Below, one piece after another: positions 1 to 11,896 of a stretch of 64,000 nt of DNA (position 1 is its first letter; every line of letters starts with the position of its first letter). The stretch is from Paramarasmius palmivorus (taxonomy: Eukaryota; Basidiomycota; Agaricomycetes; Agaricales; Marasmiaceae), in NCBI GenBank assembly GCA_037176845.1, contig JAYKXP010000007.1:992001-1056000 (forward strand). Reading direction: 5' to 3'. The position numbers and the translations under genes are program-made. Under the pieces are notes generated by a model. It saw only the letters and a program-made list of their open reading frames with translations. It made no database searches and had not been told where the DNA came from.

Positions 1-2055
1 GACTGCGTTCGAATCCACGGATGAGACTCGACTTGAAGCCTATCCTCATCACGCAACAACTCTATTCCCCAATCGCCAACGAGGAAGTCCACTCCCCCGC
101 ATGGGAGCTTCATTTGCTTTTGCGCAAACTCGGGGGATATAAAGCAGGCTCCTGCCGTGAGCTCATACAAACACCTGTAAAACTCGTTCGCACACCGTTC
201 CCCCAGATCAATCTTCTCATCCCTTCGAAGCGCAGATTTCGAAAACCTCGCCAGAACCTCCTTCCACGTATCATCCAAACTCATCCGACCCGAAAAGGTC
301 GGATTTCGCAGTTCGTACGAAAACCAAGCACGATGAAGCGGTGAAGGTGTTGCCAAAGCGCTAGTCTTCCAGTGCCATCGAGATACCTCGTGGTGATACA
401 AGCATCCGGCCTCCTTCAGAGCTGTAAATGCGTCTTTGCTATCAACGTCATAGCCAGGGTTGAACATTCCTTGGCATTCGTTGTTGACCACCTCTCGCAA
501 AAGGTTGTATTCCGCCTCGCTGTGTTCGCGTAGTTCCTTGATGTTGGGAAGCCCTTGAGAAAAGGAACTTTTGGTCGCCATTAGACCATCGTAGAAGGCT
601 TGAGGAGTGTTCCAGTAGTTGAGGAAATCATTGAGCGATACGGTGTCGTCCCGTCGATCCTTTTGTAGCCGGATGAGCTAACAAGATACGAGGAAAGGAG
701 AACATAGATCATACCTTCACCTTCGCAACCCCTGCCATAGTAAACAGAGTGGTAACAGCACCAACATGCCCATTCGTAATTCCATAAATGTAGTCCTTCA
801 AATCTTGATCGATGATGACCATCCAATCTTGCTTGACTTCGAGATGCTTGATGAGACATTGATACTCTTCATAACCGAACAAGAGCTGAAGATCAACATG
901 TTCCGTACTAAAGAGGCCCATCATATCAGTGGGACATATGTGCGGTGGAACTCCAGATTGGTATGACCGATTAAAATCGGGAGGACCATACGTCGCAAAC
1001 AATACAAGATTCACCCGACGACGATCATCCAAGATATCCTTAACAAACCCCGACCAGAAATCAGTATCCCAATAAATACCTTGCGCTTCGTCGATAAAGA
1101 TGAAAAGCTTCTTTTGCTCTCGCTCACGAAGATGTTGGATATCGCGAAGAGACATTCCGGATGTTCCACGGATTCTTGAATCTCGCAGGCAAAGGCGAGT
1201 TGACTCTCCTTCAAGTCACATTAAAGGTAAGGAATGGAACCCAAAGGAAAGATGTAATGTACTCACCAGGACCGAGAGACCAGCTTTCGAATATTTCAGT
1301 TCTCGCACCATCAACGTGAGTTTCGATATATCGTTTCAGAAGCCTCAAAAGGGTTGTTTTTCCGGTACCTGGTGTACCTCTGACCTATACATCGAGGTTG
1401 AGATTGGAATGTGATCACGGAGAGAATGAGGAAAGACATACTAACAAGAATTTGTGGCGCAGAATGTGCTTCGCCATCGCCTCAACCGTATCTGGTCTGA
1501 TATAGACATGATCTTGGATTGTTTAGCCAGCGTGATTGGACATACAGCTTCGAAAGGACCTACTGAGTCGCAAGGGATTGTGGAGGAGGTTGTTGTCTAT
1601 TAAAAGGTTGGTCAGTAGGGTACTGGTAGTAACAGAGAGACCACATCACCAGTGGAAGCATGAGACACAAGAGGTGCTTCAAGGCAAACAATAAGATCCC
1701 CCGGTAACGCCTGATGAACCGTAACGTCTTGAGAAAGCTGCTTTGCGAATTCGTTTAATGCTTGGTTTTGAAGGAGTTGACGAGCAGCGTCTGGGTTTAA
1801 CCTTGTTGGAACATTGGGCTATCGTGATATTTGTCAGTGAACGCGCTCTGGGAATGAGAGTAGGTACTTTACGCTGTAAACGGAGACAGACAATCCAAGA
1901 TCACGAAATTGGGGGTATTGAGCCAAAATGGTGTCTGCGAGTGTGAAGAGCCGGTCGGTTGGTTCGACCTGGATGATATCCGAGTGGATGTTGATGGAAG
2001 AGATGTTTTCTTTGGTGGGTCGTCCAGTGAAGACGAGGTAGCTGAGGTTGATCAT
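1..2055 (-). CDS. Crinkler-like P-loop NTPase with C-terminal nuclease domain, 3' end beyond window
   Basis: Multi-exon gene read from 2055 (ATG) towards position 1, where it leaves the window. Exon 1 (2055-1873) gives an N-terminal ubiquitin-like/Crinkler-type header. An intron 1872-1819 follows. The exon near 1380-1215 carries Walker A GTPGTGKTT, preceded by RHKFLLVR, and the exon at 1155-709 carries Walker B LFIFIDEAQ. The last visible exon (about 660 to 1) has VDFLVGDWGIELL around 100-45, the D...E-x-L core of a PD-(D/E)XK (REase) fold. NTPase plus REase-like nuclease is the known architecture of eukaryotic Crinkler/CR effectors, widespread in basidiomycetes and thought to act on DNA in the nucleus. 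The NTPase and nuclease parts are seen directly; the Crinkler header is a weaker match. The middle introns were placed by eye; 1-bp phase errors are possible between 1640 and 1480. Confidence 0.72.
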
Positions 2056-2329
2056 GGTGGTCAAGAATAAAAAGTTGCCCCTGTCTCAGAAAGCTTCAGT
2101 CAGAAAAGCAATTTGTCAACCAGCCCTGGTCCAGCTGCAGCTACAGGTCTCCCGAAGGTTCGGCAGCCCCGATTCTCCGCTACTAAAAACCCCAACAATG
2201 TCACAATACCATCCATCGGCATTATCGAGGAAACTATGGGATGTTGCTTGGAAGTAGGCAGGAACGGATTTCGTGGGCGATGACGCGTTTGTTTGGGTTC
2301 ATTCTGGAAAAAGGAAAAGGTCGAAATGT

Positions 2330-2640
2330 TTGTTGGTCACGGTGATGGTGGTGGTGAGTCAACCTGTCGCGACTCTTTCTTCTGATTCACCATAACCATC
2401 ACCATGGACCCAACATCGCTTTGAAACTGTTGAAGTTTCAAACAGGCTTGCAGCGTCAAAATGAAGGACGCATTTGGGATCGGTATGTTCATCGCCACGA
2501 TTTGAGTAGTACTTTACTAACACCCAGCTAGATTTCTCGGTCTCCTACCAAAATCAAGCGGGAGGCATCTAGAATTGCCGTTTCGACTCAAGCAGGCGAT
2601 ACATAAGATGCCCAAAACTAGATCCCCAGGCAAGCCACGA
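2330..2640 (+). pseudogene. Decayed relic of the small gene that pairs with F-box genes
   Basis: The stretch from about 2338 resembles the first exon and intron of the small genes at 4503 and 7320: a GTGATGGTGG start, a CGCGACTCTTTC core, a 'caaaatgaaggacgcatttgg' segment, then a short intron ending in cagctag followed by a TCTC segment. No usable reading frame survives. Its divergent F-box partner is missing; the Crinkler-like gene lies upstream instead. Confidence 0.45.
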
Positions 2641-2978
2641 GGGTGAGTGTTCGAATTTTACGTCCGGTGGTCTTTCATGCTGACTGGGGACAGTAGCTTT
2701 GTAGAACGTCGGAAAGCTTTCGTGACCGCCTGGGTTATCTTCCATTAGTTTGAGGATAAATGGCTCGACGGTTCTGGTGTCGTCACGAAACTGCCTTTTC
2801 TCAACCTACAGTAGCATACCCAAGTGCTGTCGCTTTACCCAGAAGCAGTAGCAGCTTGGTGAACTGTCGGCTAGTACCGGGAGTGCACGAAGAACAGGAA
2901 AAGATTTGGCGCTTGCGGTGTTGTTCTAAGAAGATTTTTCATCTACACTTGTAGTAGATGACACGATAACATCCAATA

Positions 2979-4329
2979 CTAATAATACTGCCTCCGACGA
3001 TTATTATATACATAAGTTATGTTCGGCCTTAGACAATCCCTCTCTGCACACCAAGGCATCTTCATCCTAGCCTTTTCCATCTCTTCCTCCTCGCGCCTTA
3101 TCTCTTCCCATACATAAGAACCCGGCCTATCCTGATCCAACTTGAACTCATCCGCTTCTACTGTAGGCACCCCAACCTTAAACACCCTCAACAAAGGCGT
3201 CGACCGCCGGAGTGTCCTATCACATACACTCAGATCAATGTCATCCAGTCGGGTGTTCAAAGTGATACTTTCAAGCGACGTGTGAGGATTTTGGAACGTA
3301 AGAGCTAGGAGGACCATCTCATTTTGCATCCTTAGAACGAGTTCTTTGAGGACTGGTGCTCTGACGGACAAGTCGAATATTTGAGAGATTGTCGATCCTG
3401 ATTAACGATTAGAGTTTAGCCCAGATAGTAGACAAATCGCGAAAGATGACCGACTCACTGTGTTCGTAAACGTACTTGTCACCAAGATGCCTCGTCCGAC
3501 AATCCAGGTCCAAAACCTCAAGTCGACCTCCAATCAACTCGAGCACACGTCCAACATAAGCGAACTCTTGTAGCCTGTCATTGGGGGCAGCGCGATACAC
3601 GCCCGTATCTCTATAGAGCAATTTCTTGAGATTGGGAAAGGTTATGTGGGGGTGTAAACTAGAGAAGAATGAAGGGTGGTCTGTTATGAGAGTCTCTAGA
3701 TAGACCGGACTTGGAAGTTGAGTCGGCTTTTCGGAGGGGTCCGACGTTTCTTCTACGCGGACATTTTCGCATGACAAAGTCCCGAGTCGAGGCAAAGAAG
3801 TGAGTAGGAGTATAACCTGACTCGGACGAGTAAACATTTGATAGCAAAGGGATAAAACGGCGAGGGAGTGAAAAGCTTGAAAACCAGGCAAAGTGTGCTC
3901 TGGGAATCGATAGAAAGAAAAGGTGTGGCTTGTACGAAACGTGATGGATGTGATTGAAGAGGCGGCAGATGTACCAGCGAACCATTCAAAGAAAGCATCG
4001 GTACTTGTGAGGGTGTCGCTTTTGGATTCGGCGATTAGTGAATCTATTCTGGTCAGGTGCATTGTGCTATGGGGAGAGAGACAGAGGGATTTGAATTCTT
4101 TGAAGCGTCGTTCCATGAAGGGAACGTAGAAGAAGAACGAGGGCTTGTCATCGGCGAAGAGATAGTGTCTTGCTGGGGCAAGCCAGCAGCGTGAGACGAG
4201 TGCACAGGATTTGAGGGTTTTTGTACGAGGGTAATGGAGGGCAGGGAATTCGAGATAGTAAGATGGATCACAGGCGACGATTTTGACGATTTTTTCGACG
4301 ACTTCATAGGGGAGTGGTGGGGCAGGCAT
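2979..4329 (-). CDS. F-box-like protein, copy A (429 aa)
   Basis: Two exons, 4329-3459 and 3397-2979, with a 61-bp intron (GTGAGT...CAG) in the same place as in copies B and C. The joined frame is 429 codons without a stop. Residues 5-55 (LPYEVVEKIV... LKSCALVSRCW) match the basidiomycete F-box-like pattern. The rest is leucine-rich with spaced LxxLxLxC segments, resembling the irregular LRR-type substrate side of such proteins. F-box proteins generally act as substrate receptors of SCF ubiquitin ligases; the substrate here is unknown. It is transcribed divergently from the small gene at 4503 over a ~175-bp shared upstream region. The C-terminus is short and basic-aromatic (NNRRRQYY). Confidence 0.8.
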
Positions 4330-4502
4330 GGGGATTCTTGGATACCTAGAACAAGTTCACGTTTGCTTTATATGGTGAGAACCTGCCCCTGTTTAAGACC
4401 CAGAATTAGGAGCCAGTTATTCAAAGCAAAATACAGTTCTCAGTCCTAAGCCTAGTATTCGGAAAAGAGGTCCTGGCTGTGCATGAGAAATTGAGAATCG
4501 TG

Positions 4503-5060
4503 ATGGTGGTTATGGGTCAAGCTGCCGCGGCTCTCTTTCACCACGACCACGATCACAATGAAGACTCAACACACTGGCAGGCTCAGAATGAAGGACGCGA
4601 ATGGGTTTGGTTACAAGTATGTCTATGATTATTCGTTGCTATTTGAATGAAACTAACGCTTAGCTAGATATCCCAACTACGACGCCTATCTGACGCTCAG
4701 CAAACATGATCTACGACGCGAAATCACCACTGCTATCTATACGAAAGGAACGCCTTCGTTCACTACCATCCGAGGATTCATGAACAGTAGCAGCACCTGC
4801 GCACTAGATTTGTCCGACATCGATGCTTCTGGGATGTCCAAAACATACCAAGCGTCTCGCTGCATCTGTAAGCCCGTCGGATTGACTATTCCGACACGGC
4901 TAAACTCGGTCTCTAGAGCTGGCATGAAGGCACCTTACACTTAACCCAATGGCCGGTGGAAATCACTAATCATGGATTCGTCACTCAGTTCCTCGTACCT
5001 TTCACCGCGAGTCTCCAGATGGACGAACGAACGCTCTCGCTGGCGTAGGCTCAACGACGG
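4503..5060 (+). pseudogene. Small gene paired with F-box copy A, probably degraded
   Basis: Exon 1 (4503-4616) encodes 38 residues beginning MVVMGQAAAALFHHDHDHNE and ending WVWLQ, with a His/Asp-rich centre and a GTATGT donor. A ~55-bp intron follows, then an exon with TKGTPSFTTI and CALDLSDIDASG. Relative to the copy at 7320, about 12-15 bp are missing around 4770-4790. The frame after RAG is then lost, so this copy is probably not functional. No family was recognised. Divergent neighbour of the F-box gene at 2979-4329. Confidence 0.4.
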
Positions 5061-5780
5061 GGTGAGTATGCTCTTGATCTCGGCAGTGCTTTGTGTTGAC
5101 TAGGAAGCTTGTAGTTCAAAGACTCAATATTCAATACTCGGGTACTCGATCACCTTTAGCCTAGGTACAAACATTCACCCAGCTGTTGGGTTACACGAGC
5201 CTTTGCCGACGATTACCTCGACTACCTCAGCAATTTGGGATCGGTACGTTCGTTATTAACCGTTGCATCTCTGGTACAGTGTACTAACGCTCAGCTAGGT
5301 TTCTCTTGCCAAAGTCGCTGAGTAGACAGCCTGCAAGTACGACTGCGTGTCCGGTTTACAAGGCTCGACAAATACGCATACGCTGTCGCTTGGAACGACT
5401 ATTCCTGGGCTAGCAGTTGCTAGGAAGAATTCATCCGAGATCAAAGGAACGCCCCATATTCTTGGCGATCTCTACCGCCGACATTAAAATCATCATGAGG
5501 CTCGGAAATGATGAATCGTTCTCGGTTAGGCGCTATGGCGAGGTGAGTGTTTTTTACTGCTTGGTGCTAGCCGAGCGCTGAGAGCTCAATTCATAGTCAG
5601 ATCCAGAGTCTCCCTAGGCGTAGTAGGCTAGCACCAAGGCTGTTCAATGTGCGACTCCGACGTCCCTTGATGACAATATAGAGCACGAACACGGATTCAT
5701 CAAGCTGCAAAGATCTGGCGCTTGCGGTGTTGTTCTCAGAAGACTTTCATCTGTACTTGTAGTAGTTAACACGATGGCAT
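5060..5780. other. Non-coding remainder of duplication unit A
   Basis: The sequence aligns by eye to the 8040-8700 part of unit B, with GT-AG intron-like pieces (for example gtgagtatgctc near 5062 and gctaggttt near 5296). No open frame longer than about 60 codons looks protein-like. It is read as the decayed 3' part of the small gene or its former neighbour. Confidence 0.4.
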
Positions 5781-7145
5781 TCAACGCCGCCTCCGATAAC
5801 TATGTACATAAACTATGTTAGGCCTTAGACAACCCCTCTCTGCACACCAAGGCATCTTCATCCTAACCTTCTCCAACTCTTCCTCCGTATGCCTTGTCAT
5901 TCCTGATGCCTCAAGATCATCCAACATCCGCGCATCTGTAGGCACCCCAACATTAAATTCCCTTATAGGCACCCCGACCTTGAACGACCTCAACAAAGGC
6001 GTCGACCGCCGGAGTATCCTATCGCATACACTCAAATCAAACGCATCAGGGCTAGTATTCAAAGCAATACTCTCAAGTGATGCGTGAGGATTTTGGAATG
6101 TAAGAGCTGGGAGGACTATCTCATTTTGCATTGTTAGAACGAGTTCTTTGAGGACTGGTGCTTTGACGGACAAGTCGAATGTTTGTGAGATTGTCGATCC
6201 TAGCAACATGTTCAGTGACGAGTTACTTTGCGAAAGGAAACGGAACGAAAAAAAGCTAGACGACTCACTGTGTTCTTCAGCGTACCTCTCATAAACACAA
6301 AGATTCCTCGCCCGACAATCCAACTCCAAAACCTGAAGTTGACGTCCAACCAACTCGATCGCCCGTCCAATGCAAGTTAGCTGGTGTAGCCTTTCCAACA
6401 TGGAAGTGCGATACACCCCTGTGTCTGTATAGACCAGCTTTTTTAGACTAGGAAAGGTAATATGGGGATGTAAACCGGAGAAGAATGAAGGGTGGTCTGT
6501 TATGAGAGTCTCTAGATAGACCGGACTTGGAGGCTGAGTCGGCTTTTCAGAGGGGTCCGACTTTTCTTCTACGCGGACATTTTCGCACGACAAAGTCTCG
6601 AGACGAGGTAAGGAAGTGAGTAGAAGTGCAACCTGACTCGGACGAGTAAACATTTGATAGCAAAGGGATAAAACGGCGAGGGAGTGAAAAGCTTGGAAAC
6701 CAGGCAAAGCGTTCTCTGGAAATAGATAAATTGAAAAGGTGTGGTTTGTACGAAAAGTGATGGATGTGATTGAAGAAGCGGCGGATGTACCAGCGAACCA
6801 TTCAAAGAAAGCATCAGTACTTGTCAGGGTGTCGCTTTTGGATTCGGCGATTAGGGAGTCTATTCTGGTCAGGTGCATTGTGCTGTGTGGAGATAGACAG
6901 AGGGATTTGAATTCTTTAAAGCGTCGTTCCATGAAGGGAGCGTAAAAGAAGAACGAGGGTTTGTCATCGGCGAAGAGATAGTATCTTGCTAGGGCGAGCC
7001 AACAGCGCGAGACGAGTGCGCAGGATTTGAGGGTTTTTGTACGAGGGTAATGGTGGGCGGGGAATGTGAGATAGTAAGATGGATCACAGGCGACGATTTT
7101 GACGATTTTTTCGACGATTTCATAGGGGAGTGGTGGGGCAGGCAT
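5781..7145 (-). CDS. F-box-like protein, copy B (431 aa spliced)
   Basis: Paralogue of the gene at 2979-4329, with the same F-box-like N-terminus (LPYEIVEKIVKIV... LKSCALVSRCW) and leucine-rich body. Homologous splice sites give exons 7145-6269 and 6199-5781, 432 codons including stop. The 69-bp intron is a multiple of three and has no stop, so unspliced RNA would also be translatable to 454 aa. A short internal duplication gives VGVPIREFNVGVPTD near residue 400 of the unspliced frame. Divergent partner: small gene at 7320. Function inferred only from the F-box: probable SCF substrate receptor. Confidence 0.8.
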   Translation of the reverse strand: MPAPPLPYEIVEKIVKIVACDPSYYLTFPAHHYPRTKTLKSCALVSRCWLALARYYLFADDKPSFFFYAPFMERRFKEFKSLCLSPHSTMHLTRIDSLIAESKSDTLTSTDAFFEWFAGTSAASSITSITFRTNHTFSIYLFPENALPGFQAFHSLAVLSLCYQMFTRPSQVALLLTSLPRLETLSCENVRVEEKSDPSEKPTQPPSPVYLETLITDHPSFFSGLHPHITFPSLKKLVYTDTGVYRTSMLERLHQLTCIGRAIELVGRQLQVLELDCRARNLCVYERYAEEHSESSSFFSFRFLSQSNSSLNMLLGSTISQTFDLSVKAPVLKELVLTMQNEIVLPALTFQNPHASLESIALNTSPDAFDLSVCDRILRRSTPLLRSFKVGVPIREFNVGVPTDARMLDDLEASGMTRHTEEELEKVRMKMPWCAERGCLRPNIVYVHSYRRRR

Positions 7146-7319
7146 GGGGATACTTGGACCTAGAACAAGTTCACGTTTGCTTTATATAGTGAGAACCTGC
7201 CCCTGTTTAAGACCCAGAATTAGGAGCCCGAAGTCGATTATCCAAAGCAAAATACAGTCTTAAACCTAGTATTCGGAAAAGAGGTCCTGGCTGTGATGCA
7301 TGAGAAATTGAGAATCGTG

Positions 7320-8021
7320 ATGGTGGTTATGGGTCAAGCTGCCGCGGCTCTCTTTCACCACGGCCACCATCACAACGAAGACTCAACAAACCGGCAGGCT
7401 CAGAACGAAGGACAAGCATGGGTTTGGTTGCAGGTACGTCTATGACTATTCGTTGCGATTTGGATCCTAACGCCCGCAAAAGTTGAGCTGAAGGCCCCCA
7501 ACTATGACGCTCAATAAACATGTCTACGCTATCACTGCTTGGAGCGACTATCACCACCATCACAATGAAGACTCAACAAACTAGCAGGCTCAGAACGAAG
7601 GATGGGCTTGGGTATGATTATGGGTACGTTCATAACCTGTCGTTTCGATTTGGATGGGACTAACAATTAGCCAGATTTCTCAACTACGACGCCTATCCGA
7701 CGCTCAACAAACATGCTCTACGCCGCGAAATCACCAGGCACAGCTATCTATACGAAAGGAACGCCTTCGTTCACCACCATCGAAATCACTTTCATGAACA
7801 ATGGCGCGAATCCCAGTACCTGCGCACTAGATTTGTCCGACATCGATGCTTCTGGGATGTCCAAAACATACCAAGCGTCTCGCTGCATCTGTAAGCCCGT
7901 CGGATTGACCACTCCGACATGGCTAAACTCGGTCTCTAGAGCTGGCATGAAGCACCTTATACTCAGCTCAATGGCCAGTGGATCAATGCAGCCCCAACCA
8001 TGGGTTCGTGTAGTAGGCTGA
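7320..8021 (+). CDS. Small unknown gene paired with F-box copy B
   Basis: The first exon starts at ATG 7320 (MVVMGQAAAALFHHGHHHNE) and reaches WVWLQ near 7433. A partial repeat of that exon follows at 7553-7625 (CACCATCACAATGAAGACTC...). The acceptor near 7673 leads into a 102-codon open frame ending at 8021, with AIYTKGTPSFTTIEITFMNN and DLSDIDASGMSKTYQ. Which exon-1 repeat is used, and hence the exact N-terminus, is unclear. No domain was recognised; no signal peptide or membrane span is evident. This copy keeps the longest frame of its second part. Confidence 0.4.
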
Positions 8022-8699
8022 GGTAGCCACCGGCTCCTTTTCTACAGATGGACGAACGAACGCTTTCGCTGGCGTAGGCTCAACGGCCAGGTGAGTATGT
8101 TCTTGATCTCGGCGGTGTTTTATGCTGACTGGGAAGCTTGTAGCTCAAAGACTGAACACTCGGGTACTCGATCACCTTTGGCCCAGTTTCAAACGTTCAC
8201 TCAGATACTGGGTTGACGTGCTTCGACTACCTCCCCGTGGCCACTCTGGTGGAGACGTGCGCCCAGTTTCGGATCGGTATGTTCGTGATCAATCGTCGCC
8301 ATTTCTGTTACAGTATACTAATGCTCAGCTAGGTTTTTCTTGTCGAAGTGATCGGGTGTCCGACTCGAAATGCGTCTACATACGCTGTGACTTGAAACAA
8401 CCCCGGCTAGGAGTTACTGTATAGCGTTCATCCGGGTGCTACGTCAAAGGAACGCCTCGTACTTTTCACGATCTCAAACCGCCGACACTGAAACTATCGT
8501 GAGGTTCGGAAATGAGAAATCGTTCTCGGCTAGGCGCTATGGCGAGGTGGATGGGTTCTCCTGCTCGGTGCTGACTGAGGGCTCGATTCATAGACAGATC
8601 GAGAGTCTCCCTAGGCGTAGTAGGCCAGCCCCAAGGCAGTTCAATCTACGACTTCGATGTCGCTTGACAACACTCTCTAGAGCCCAATGACCCGTGACC

Positions 8700-9165
8700 G
8701 TCACCGAATACGGTTTCGTCAAGCTGGTTCCCGCTCCCATCGGTACCTTTACATGACGACTATCCACCAGTCATTATCGATGCATTATCGTTGGGTATAG
8801 GTCGGCTTCCGTGCGCGCGCGTCTGCCATCCGCCACCTCCAATCTACTCTGGTTGGAAACGTGCTCATGCGGCGGTGCTGCTCTAGACTAGTCTCCATGT
8901 CCCTAGCTGTCCCTGTGCGCCACTCATGTCATAGAATCCTATTGTACCTACCATATTTACTAGTTTCCTGAATGAAATTTCAAAGTTCATACTCCACGGC
9001 GCCTGTGATTTTCCATCCTCATGTAGGAAGCATGCCGCACGTCATATTTCCCAGGCACTCTAATTTTTTTTTGTTTTTCGTACCTACACGCGCTCCACCA
9101 ATCCATCATTCTAACGACCACTAACGACCATCTCTATTCCCTCTTTCATTCTTTCACCATTCATC
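8700..9165. promoter_or_regulatory. Upstream region of the 745-aa gene
   Basis: No ORF. The last 60 bp before ATG 9166 are strongly pyrimidine-rich (cctctttcattctttcac...), a common feature of fungal promoters, with a T-run at 9063-9075. No clear TATA box was identified. Confidence 0.3.
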
Positions 9166-11450
9166 ATGTCTTCTCCCTCCCCAGATACCTTTACTCCCCG
9201 TCCAGAATTTCTACACCCCCATAAACCGCCTCAACCAAATTCTTACGCCCTTTTAACAATCTCAGGACCGAATTGTATCCGGCTATATTCCTTTCTCCCA
9301 TCGACACTCTCCACTCTCCGCCGTTTCATCTCCCAGCGCGGGGTATTGCTCGCCACACGCGAAGACGTACCCAACAACCTCTACGAGTTCGCACTAGACG
9401 GCAAACCATGGTCGACACCCAAGTCTCTCGCAACTGAGCGGTTTCTCCTCGATCTGCTCGCTGTGATCTACGGTTGTGGATATGCCTACGTTTCGAGTGT
9501 CGATTATGGTAGGGAAAGCGACGATAGACTCGCCGTGGTGTTTTCTACACCCAAAGCTGACGCTGGATCGAAGAGTACGCTAGCGGAGAAACAGGTACCG
9601 TTTGCGGTGTCGTTTCCGTCAGCGACTCTGTTGAGAGTGATACATCCGCCGTTACACTCGACGCCGGCGATTTTGCAAGCTGTGAGGAGTTCGTGGCCGA
9701 GAGGTGTAGAATCGGAGAAGAAAGTCGGCGACAACTGCTTTGAGTTCAAGCTGAAAGGCTACAAATGTATGTTCTTTCTTTTCTTTCAGTACAAAGACTA
9801 ATACTTCTTACAGGGTTCCAAGAAAACACCTTCGCAACCGATTCTCTTCGCCACATCCTAACCCTTCTCACATCTCTAGACGCACATTCATTCACACTCC
9901 AAACATCCCTCTCACTATCCAACCGTTCTCGCGTGAAAGACCTATGGATCTTCACCGGTCCTCCATCCGAGGACAGCACATCCCCAATCCCCAACTCTTC
10001 TTCACCTTCTCTACAACGCACAAGCCCCGAACCAATACTTCCTCCTGCTCTCACGCATGCGCATAAGAAGCAGGCTACGGAGCCTATACCACCTCACGAA
10101 CAGCTATCCGCACCGTCATCGTTCCGGCACCCTAACACTGGGCAGCATAATCGAGCCGTTACTGATCCTCAGCATCCACCGCCGCTTCCACCTCGTAGTG
10201 GCAGCCCAAACGCTAACGCTAACGCTCGTCCGCACACGCCGCCAAACGTGTTACGTAGGAAAGCCGCTCCACGGGCGCAGGTGCCGGTATCTGTTCACGA
10301 CGAAGACCCTGTCGAAGGTGGACAGCAGGAGTACAGAGCCGTACTACCTAGTGTCATATCGGATAGTGCACAGAACATGACCGGCGTTGGCGTCGGTGGC
10401 GGCGGTGGTGCAGTCGAAGGTGGTAGAACCCCAGACGTCTTCTATACCAGCTCGCCGTTCGGTGCTGGTACGCCACCTAGATCACGAGCTGCGACGCCAC
10501 AAGCAGCCTCGAGAGGTGCATCTCCTGCTCCGTTCCCGACCCAAGCACAAGACCCAGAGCCGGAACAAGACGTACCGAGTCGGGATACTGGCCGTCTTCT
10601 TTCGCCTGGAGCGTTCAAGGATAGCGGTGTATACCGATACACCGATTCCGCGTACGAAGAAGCCAAGGACGAGAATGACGACGAGGAAGGTGTGAAGATT
10701 CCTATCCAATGGACTGGCGGTCTTCCACCACCTCCTGCCGAAGAACGACCACCGAACCCAGAACGCATGTCGAGTGTACCCATGCTCCCAGGTGGATGGC
10801 AGTCCACTCCCGAGACTGAGCATCCTCCACCTCCCGCACCTGAAAGACGTGACACGGAAGTGCATGACGTCGACGTACGTGTTGCTTCCCCCGAGGTTAT
10901 GCGCAACGAAGAAGCCGGGCAGAGGCAGAGCGAGGCAGCATTAGTTGGAGTTATTCCATCTGCGCCTTCTTCTCCTGCACCGATTGCTTCACCGTCCCCA
11001 GCTTTACCGTCATCTCCACATACCGACAACAAGGCACGTCAAGTAAGCGGTGCGAGTTCAGGCCAAGGCTGGGTCCTCGTTAACGTTGAAGGAAAGTCCA
11101 CGCCTACCTCGCCTGTGTCCCCGGCGAAGGAACCTTCATCATCGTCCTCCGGCTCTGGCTCTGATCCACACGATACAAATCCTCTACACAAACCAACATC
11201 ACAGAACGCATCAATGTCCCCTGCAGCGAAGGCTATTGTAATCATCGACGCCGTTGGCCAGAAGGAGAAAGACAAGGACAAGGATACTCCTCGATCAAAC
11301 TCACGAGTGAAGCGATTTCTTTCATTGAGTCGGAAACCTGGAGAAGAGGAGAAGGAAAGAGAGAGGAAGGGTTCAATAAGAGACAGATTGAGGAGGTTGG
11401 GTACACCAGAGGTGAAGAGGAATGAGGATAATAGGAGGAGTTTTGATTAG
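9166..11450 (+). CDS. Conserved-looking protein of unknown function with Pro/Ser-rich disordered tail (745 aa), intact copy
   Basis: Two exons, 9166-9766 and 9814-11450, joined across a 47-bp intron with TACTTCTTACAG at its 3' end; 746 codons with stop. Residues 1-250 look globular (SYALLTISGPNCIRLYSF; VIYGCGYAYVSSVDYG; FEFKLKGYKWFQEN). Residues 260-690 are low-complexity, rich in Pro, Ser, Glu and Gly, with a Gly run near 385 of the sequence (VGVGGGGGAV) and PLPPRSGSP, TPPRSRAATP stretches. The C-terminal ~70 residues are highly charged (KEKDKDKDTPRS; EEEKERERKGSIRDRLRRLG). No membrane span and no recognised catalytic motif. A second copy is split at 25806-26222 and 42763-44536. The protein could be a scaffold or regulatory factor, but the sequence does not decide this. 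Confidence 0.75.
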
Positions 11451-11896
11451 GTTTGGACTTGCTGTATGTATGACTACACAGTGTTTTTGGACGTTCAGTT
11501 CAGTTCATTTCAAGGGGTTGGACACTTTTGATTTCTGTGTTTTTTTTTGTAGGTAGATTTTGTGATGAGTTGACGAGTACAATATGATATTTGGTTTTAA
11601 TTTTTGTTGGTGCTGTGTGCTAGCATTAGGTAGTGGTCTTGATCCTTGAATGCTGAGGTGAGTTTTTATACACTCACTTTCCAGAGGTGAGAGTAAATCA
11701 TAACCATAGATATGAAGGTGATGAGATACATGAAATGACATATCAGAGCCCATGAATGCTATGTACAGTCCATCATGGTTAGTATAAATATATAACAGAG
11801 AAATTATTGTAATAAACAGAAGCTGAATTATTTGAAAAGTGGTTGAATAGACCATTGTCCAAGTTATCCAATAGGGCTTGTATCATCTGAGTCCTC
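11451..11896. other. Convergent intergenic region between the 745-aa gene and the NACHT gene
   Basis: AT-rich 3' ends of two converging genes. It is conserved in block 2 at 44537-44999 (shared GGTAGATTTTGTGATGAGTTG near 11551 and 44646). No coding frame is shared between the two copies, so it is read as 3' UTR and terminator sequence. Confidence 0.45.

Larger units (their letters stand above)
2890..8700. repeat. Tandem direct duplication, two ~2.8-kb units (F-box gene plus small divergent gene)
   Basis: Unit A begins near 2890 and unit B near 5708, each with the shared sequence CTTGCGGTGTTGTTCT followed by TTGTAGTAG and then an F-box gene on the minus strand. The similarity continues through the shared ~175-bp intergenic promoter (4330-4502, 7146-7319) and the small plus-strand gene. 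It runs to a common tail (GCGCTATGGCGAGGTG near 5530 and 8531; CTCCCTAGGCGTAGTAGG near 5612 and 8609). The units have diverged by scattered substitutions and short indels, so the duplication is not recent. Confidence 0.8.

Noticed and set aside
10442..11281. Long minus-strand frames (127-196 codons) inside the 745-aa gene
   Set aside because: Shadow frames of a GC-rich, low-complexity coding region. The same shadows appear in the block-2 fragment and have no family features.
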